Source: Agromyces sp. 3263 (GTDB lineage Bacteria > Actinomycetota > Actinomycetes > Actinomycetales > Microbacteriaceae). From it: a stretch of DNA of 64,000 bases. The notes beneath the pieces are model-generated. The model ran no database searches, was not told the DNA's origin, and was given only the letters and a program-made list of their open reading frames with translations. The translations under genes were made by a program, and so were the position numbers. Below, piece after piece: positions 63,239 through 64,000 of this stretch (the first letter of the stretch is position 1; every line of letters begins with the position of its first letter). Where the stretch lies: NCBI RefSeq assembly GCF_031456545.1, contig NZ_JAVDUV010000002.1, positions 992,001-1,056,000 on the forward strand. The letters are read 5' to 3'.

Positions 63239-64000
63239 CCATCGCACCTCCTCCCCCCGTCCGCGACGCGGGCGCGACGCGCGCGGCGGCATCCGTCGAT
63301 CGCACCATCCGGCTCATCACGACCGGCGCGACCTCGGGCGCCGCCTGCGCGCCCGAGCTGGCGAAGGGCCCGTGGGAGTTCGACGCCGGCCCCGCCGGCT
63401 ACGGACCCGGCTCGTCGATGGGCGATGTCATCCCCACCGGGTCGCCGCGCCAGGGCCGACTCCCGGCCGAGTACCGCGAGGCGAGCGACGCCGAGCTGCA
63501 CGACCGCATCCGCGCCGCGAAGGCGACGCTCGGCGACCGCGTCGTCGTGCTCGGCCACTTCTACCAGCGCGACGAGGTGATCGAGCACGCCGACTTCGTG
63601 GGCGACTCGTTCCAGCTCGCCAACGCGGCGCTCACCCGGCCCGACGCCGAGGCGATCGTGTTCTGCGGCGTGCACTTCATGGCCGAGACCGCCGACCTGC
63701 TCTCCACCCCCGAGCAGGCCGTGATCCTACCGAACCTCGCCGCCGGGTGCTCGATGGCCGACATGGCCGACGAGTCGAGCGTCGAGGAGTGCTGGGAGCA
63801 GCTCGCCGACCTGTACGGCGACCTCGACGCGGCCGACGCCGACGGTCGCGTCCCGGTGATCCCGGTCACCTACATGAACTCCTCGGCGGCGCTGAAGGGC
63901 TTCGTGGGCCGCCACGGCGGCATCGTCTGCACCTCGTCGAACGCGCGCACGGTGCTCGAGTGGGCGTTCGAGCGCGGGCAGCGGGTGCTCTTCTTCCCCG
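63235..64000 (+). CDS. nadA: Quinolinate synthase (C-terminus beyond window)
   Basis: About 255 residues are present; the gene continues past the right edge. A long actinobacterial N-terminal extension (to about 75) precedes VVVLGHFYQRDEVIEHAD, CGVHFMAETA and AGCSMADM; the first two cluster-ligand cysteines are visible. It makes quinolinate from iminoaspartate and DHAP in de novo NAD synthesis using a 4Fe-4S cluster. Coupled to nrtR; nadB and nadC are expected to follow outside the window. Confidence 0.93.
   Translation, partial: MTIAPPPPVRDAGATRAAASVDRTIRLITTGATSGAACAPELAKGPWEFDAGPAGYGPGSSMGDVIPTGSPRQGRLPAEYREASDAELHDRIRAAKATLGDRVVVLGHFYQRDEVIEHADFVGDSFQLANAALTRPDAEAIVFCGVHFMAETADLLSTPEQAVILPNLAAGCSMADMADESSVEECWEQLADLYGDLDAADADGRVPVIPVTYMNSSAALKGFVGRHGGIVCTSSNARTVLEWAFERGQRVLFFP

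Overview
The window is a 64-kb piece of a high-GC actinobacterial chromosome, most likely from the Microbacteriaceae (an Agromyces- or Microbacterium-like organism). Evidence: roughly 70% GC with near-saturated GC3, GTG/TTG starts, actinobacteria-only families (UPF0182, DUF2342, DUF3107, DUF3117, AdnAB), many leaderless promoters, and heavy use of the heptamer GGATGCC/GGCATCC. I saw no rRNA, tRNA, CRISPR array, phage or insertion sequence. It reads as conserved core chromosome with small lineage-specific insertions.

Layout. (1) 1-18457: a block I recognise from memory as matching the mycobacterial Rv3193c-Rv3211 neighbourhood: UPF0182 membrane protein (cut by the window edge), PDZ/Lon-like protease, DUF2342 putative zinc metalloprotease, ThiF-like protein, UvrD-type helicase coupled to a NudC-like Nudix hydrolase, a kinase-fold protein lacking its catalytic residues, the AdnA/AdnB helicase-nuclease pair, DUF3107, a ferritin-like protein and a DEAD-box RNA helicase. 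(2) 18507-24381: PHP phosphoesterase, membrane-anchored EEP-family protein, Xaa-Pro aminopeptidase, secreted M1 peptidase, stress-type membrane protein. (3) 24469-28885: overlapping operon of a soluble MgtE-N/CBS protein, a DUF1003 membrane protein and an Mrp-type P-loop ATPase, then a lipoprotein and a small membrane protein. (4) 28923-33420: a divergent catabolic-looking module (GPH-type transporter plus sphingosine-phosphate-lyase-like PLP enzyme, opposite an aldehyde dehydrogenase) around a perfect 12-bp palindrome. (5) 33440-44818: TatB, O-methyltransferase, DUF3117, a GT-C mannosyltransferase-like protein, the succinylase-route lysine genes dapE, dapD and dapC, a penicillin-acylase-family enzyme, citrate synthase, ferredoxin, a membrane protein and a lipoprotein. 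(6) 44974-48799: enoyl-CoA hydratase, M23 peptidase, TypA GTPase. (7) 49026-54472: an oligopeptide/dipeptide ABC importer (OppA-DppB-DppC-fused ATPase). (8) 54679-57474: CPBP-family membrane protein, two poorly characterised ORFs, an ECF sigma factor with its zinc anti-sigma factor. (9) 57544-62092: glycine cleavage operon gcvT-gcvH-gcvP behind a tandem glycine riboswitch. (10) 62510-64000: NrtR-type NAD regulator coupled to nadA (cut by the window edge).

How it works together. Several pairs are translationally coupled by 4-nt GTGA/ATGA overlaps: nudC-uvrD, adnA-adnB, transporter-PLP enzyme, lipoprotein-membrane protein, dppC-ATPase, sigma-anti-sigma and nrtR-nadA. At least eleven genes have a TANNNT -10 box ending 6-7 nt before the start codon and no ribosome binding site, so they should be translated from leaderless mRNAs. 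Regulatory elements readable from sequence are the glycine riboswitch, an ECF-type autoregulatory promoter (TGAACC-N16-CGTGGT), an 11-bp-period direct repeat before the M23 peptidase, the palindrome in the catabolic module, and hairpins built on GGATGCC inverted pairs that end several operons.
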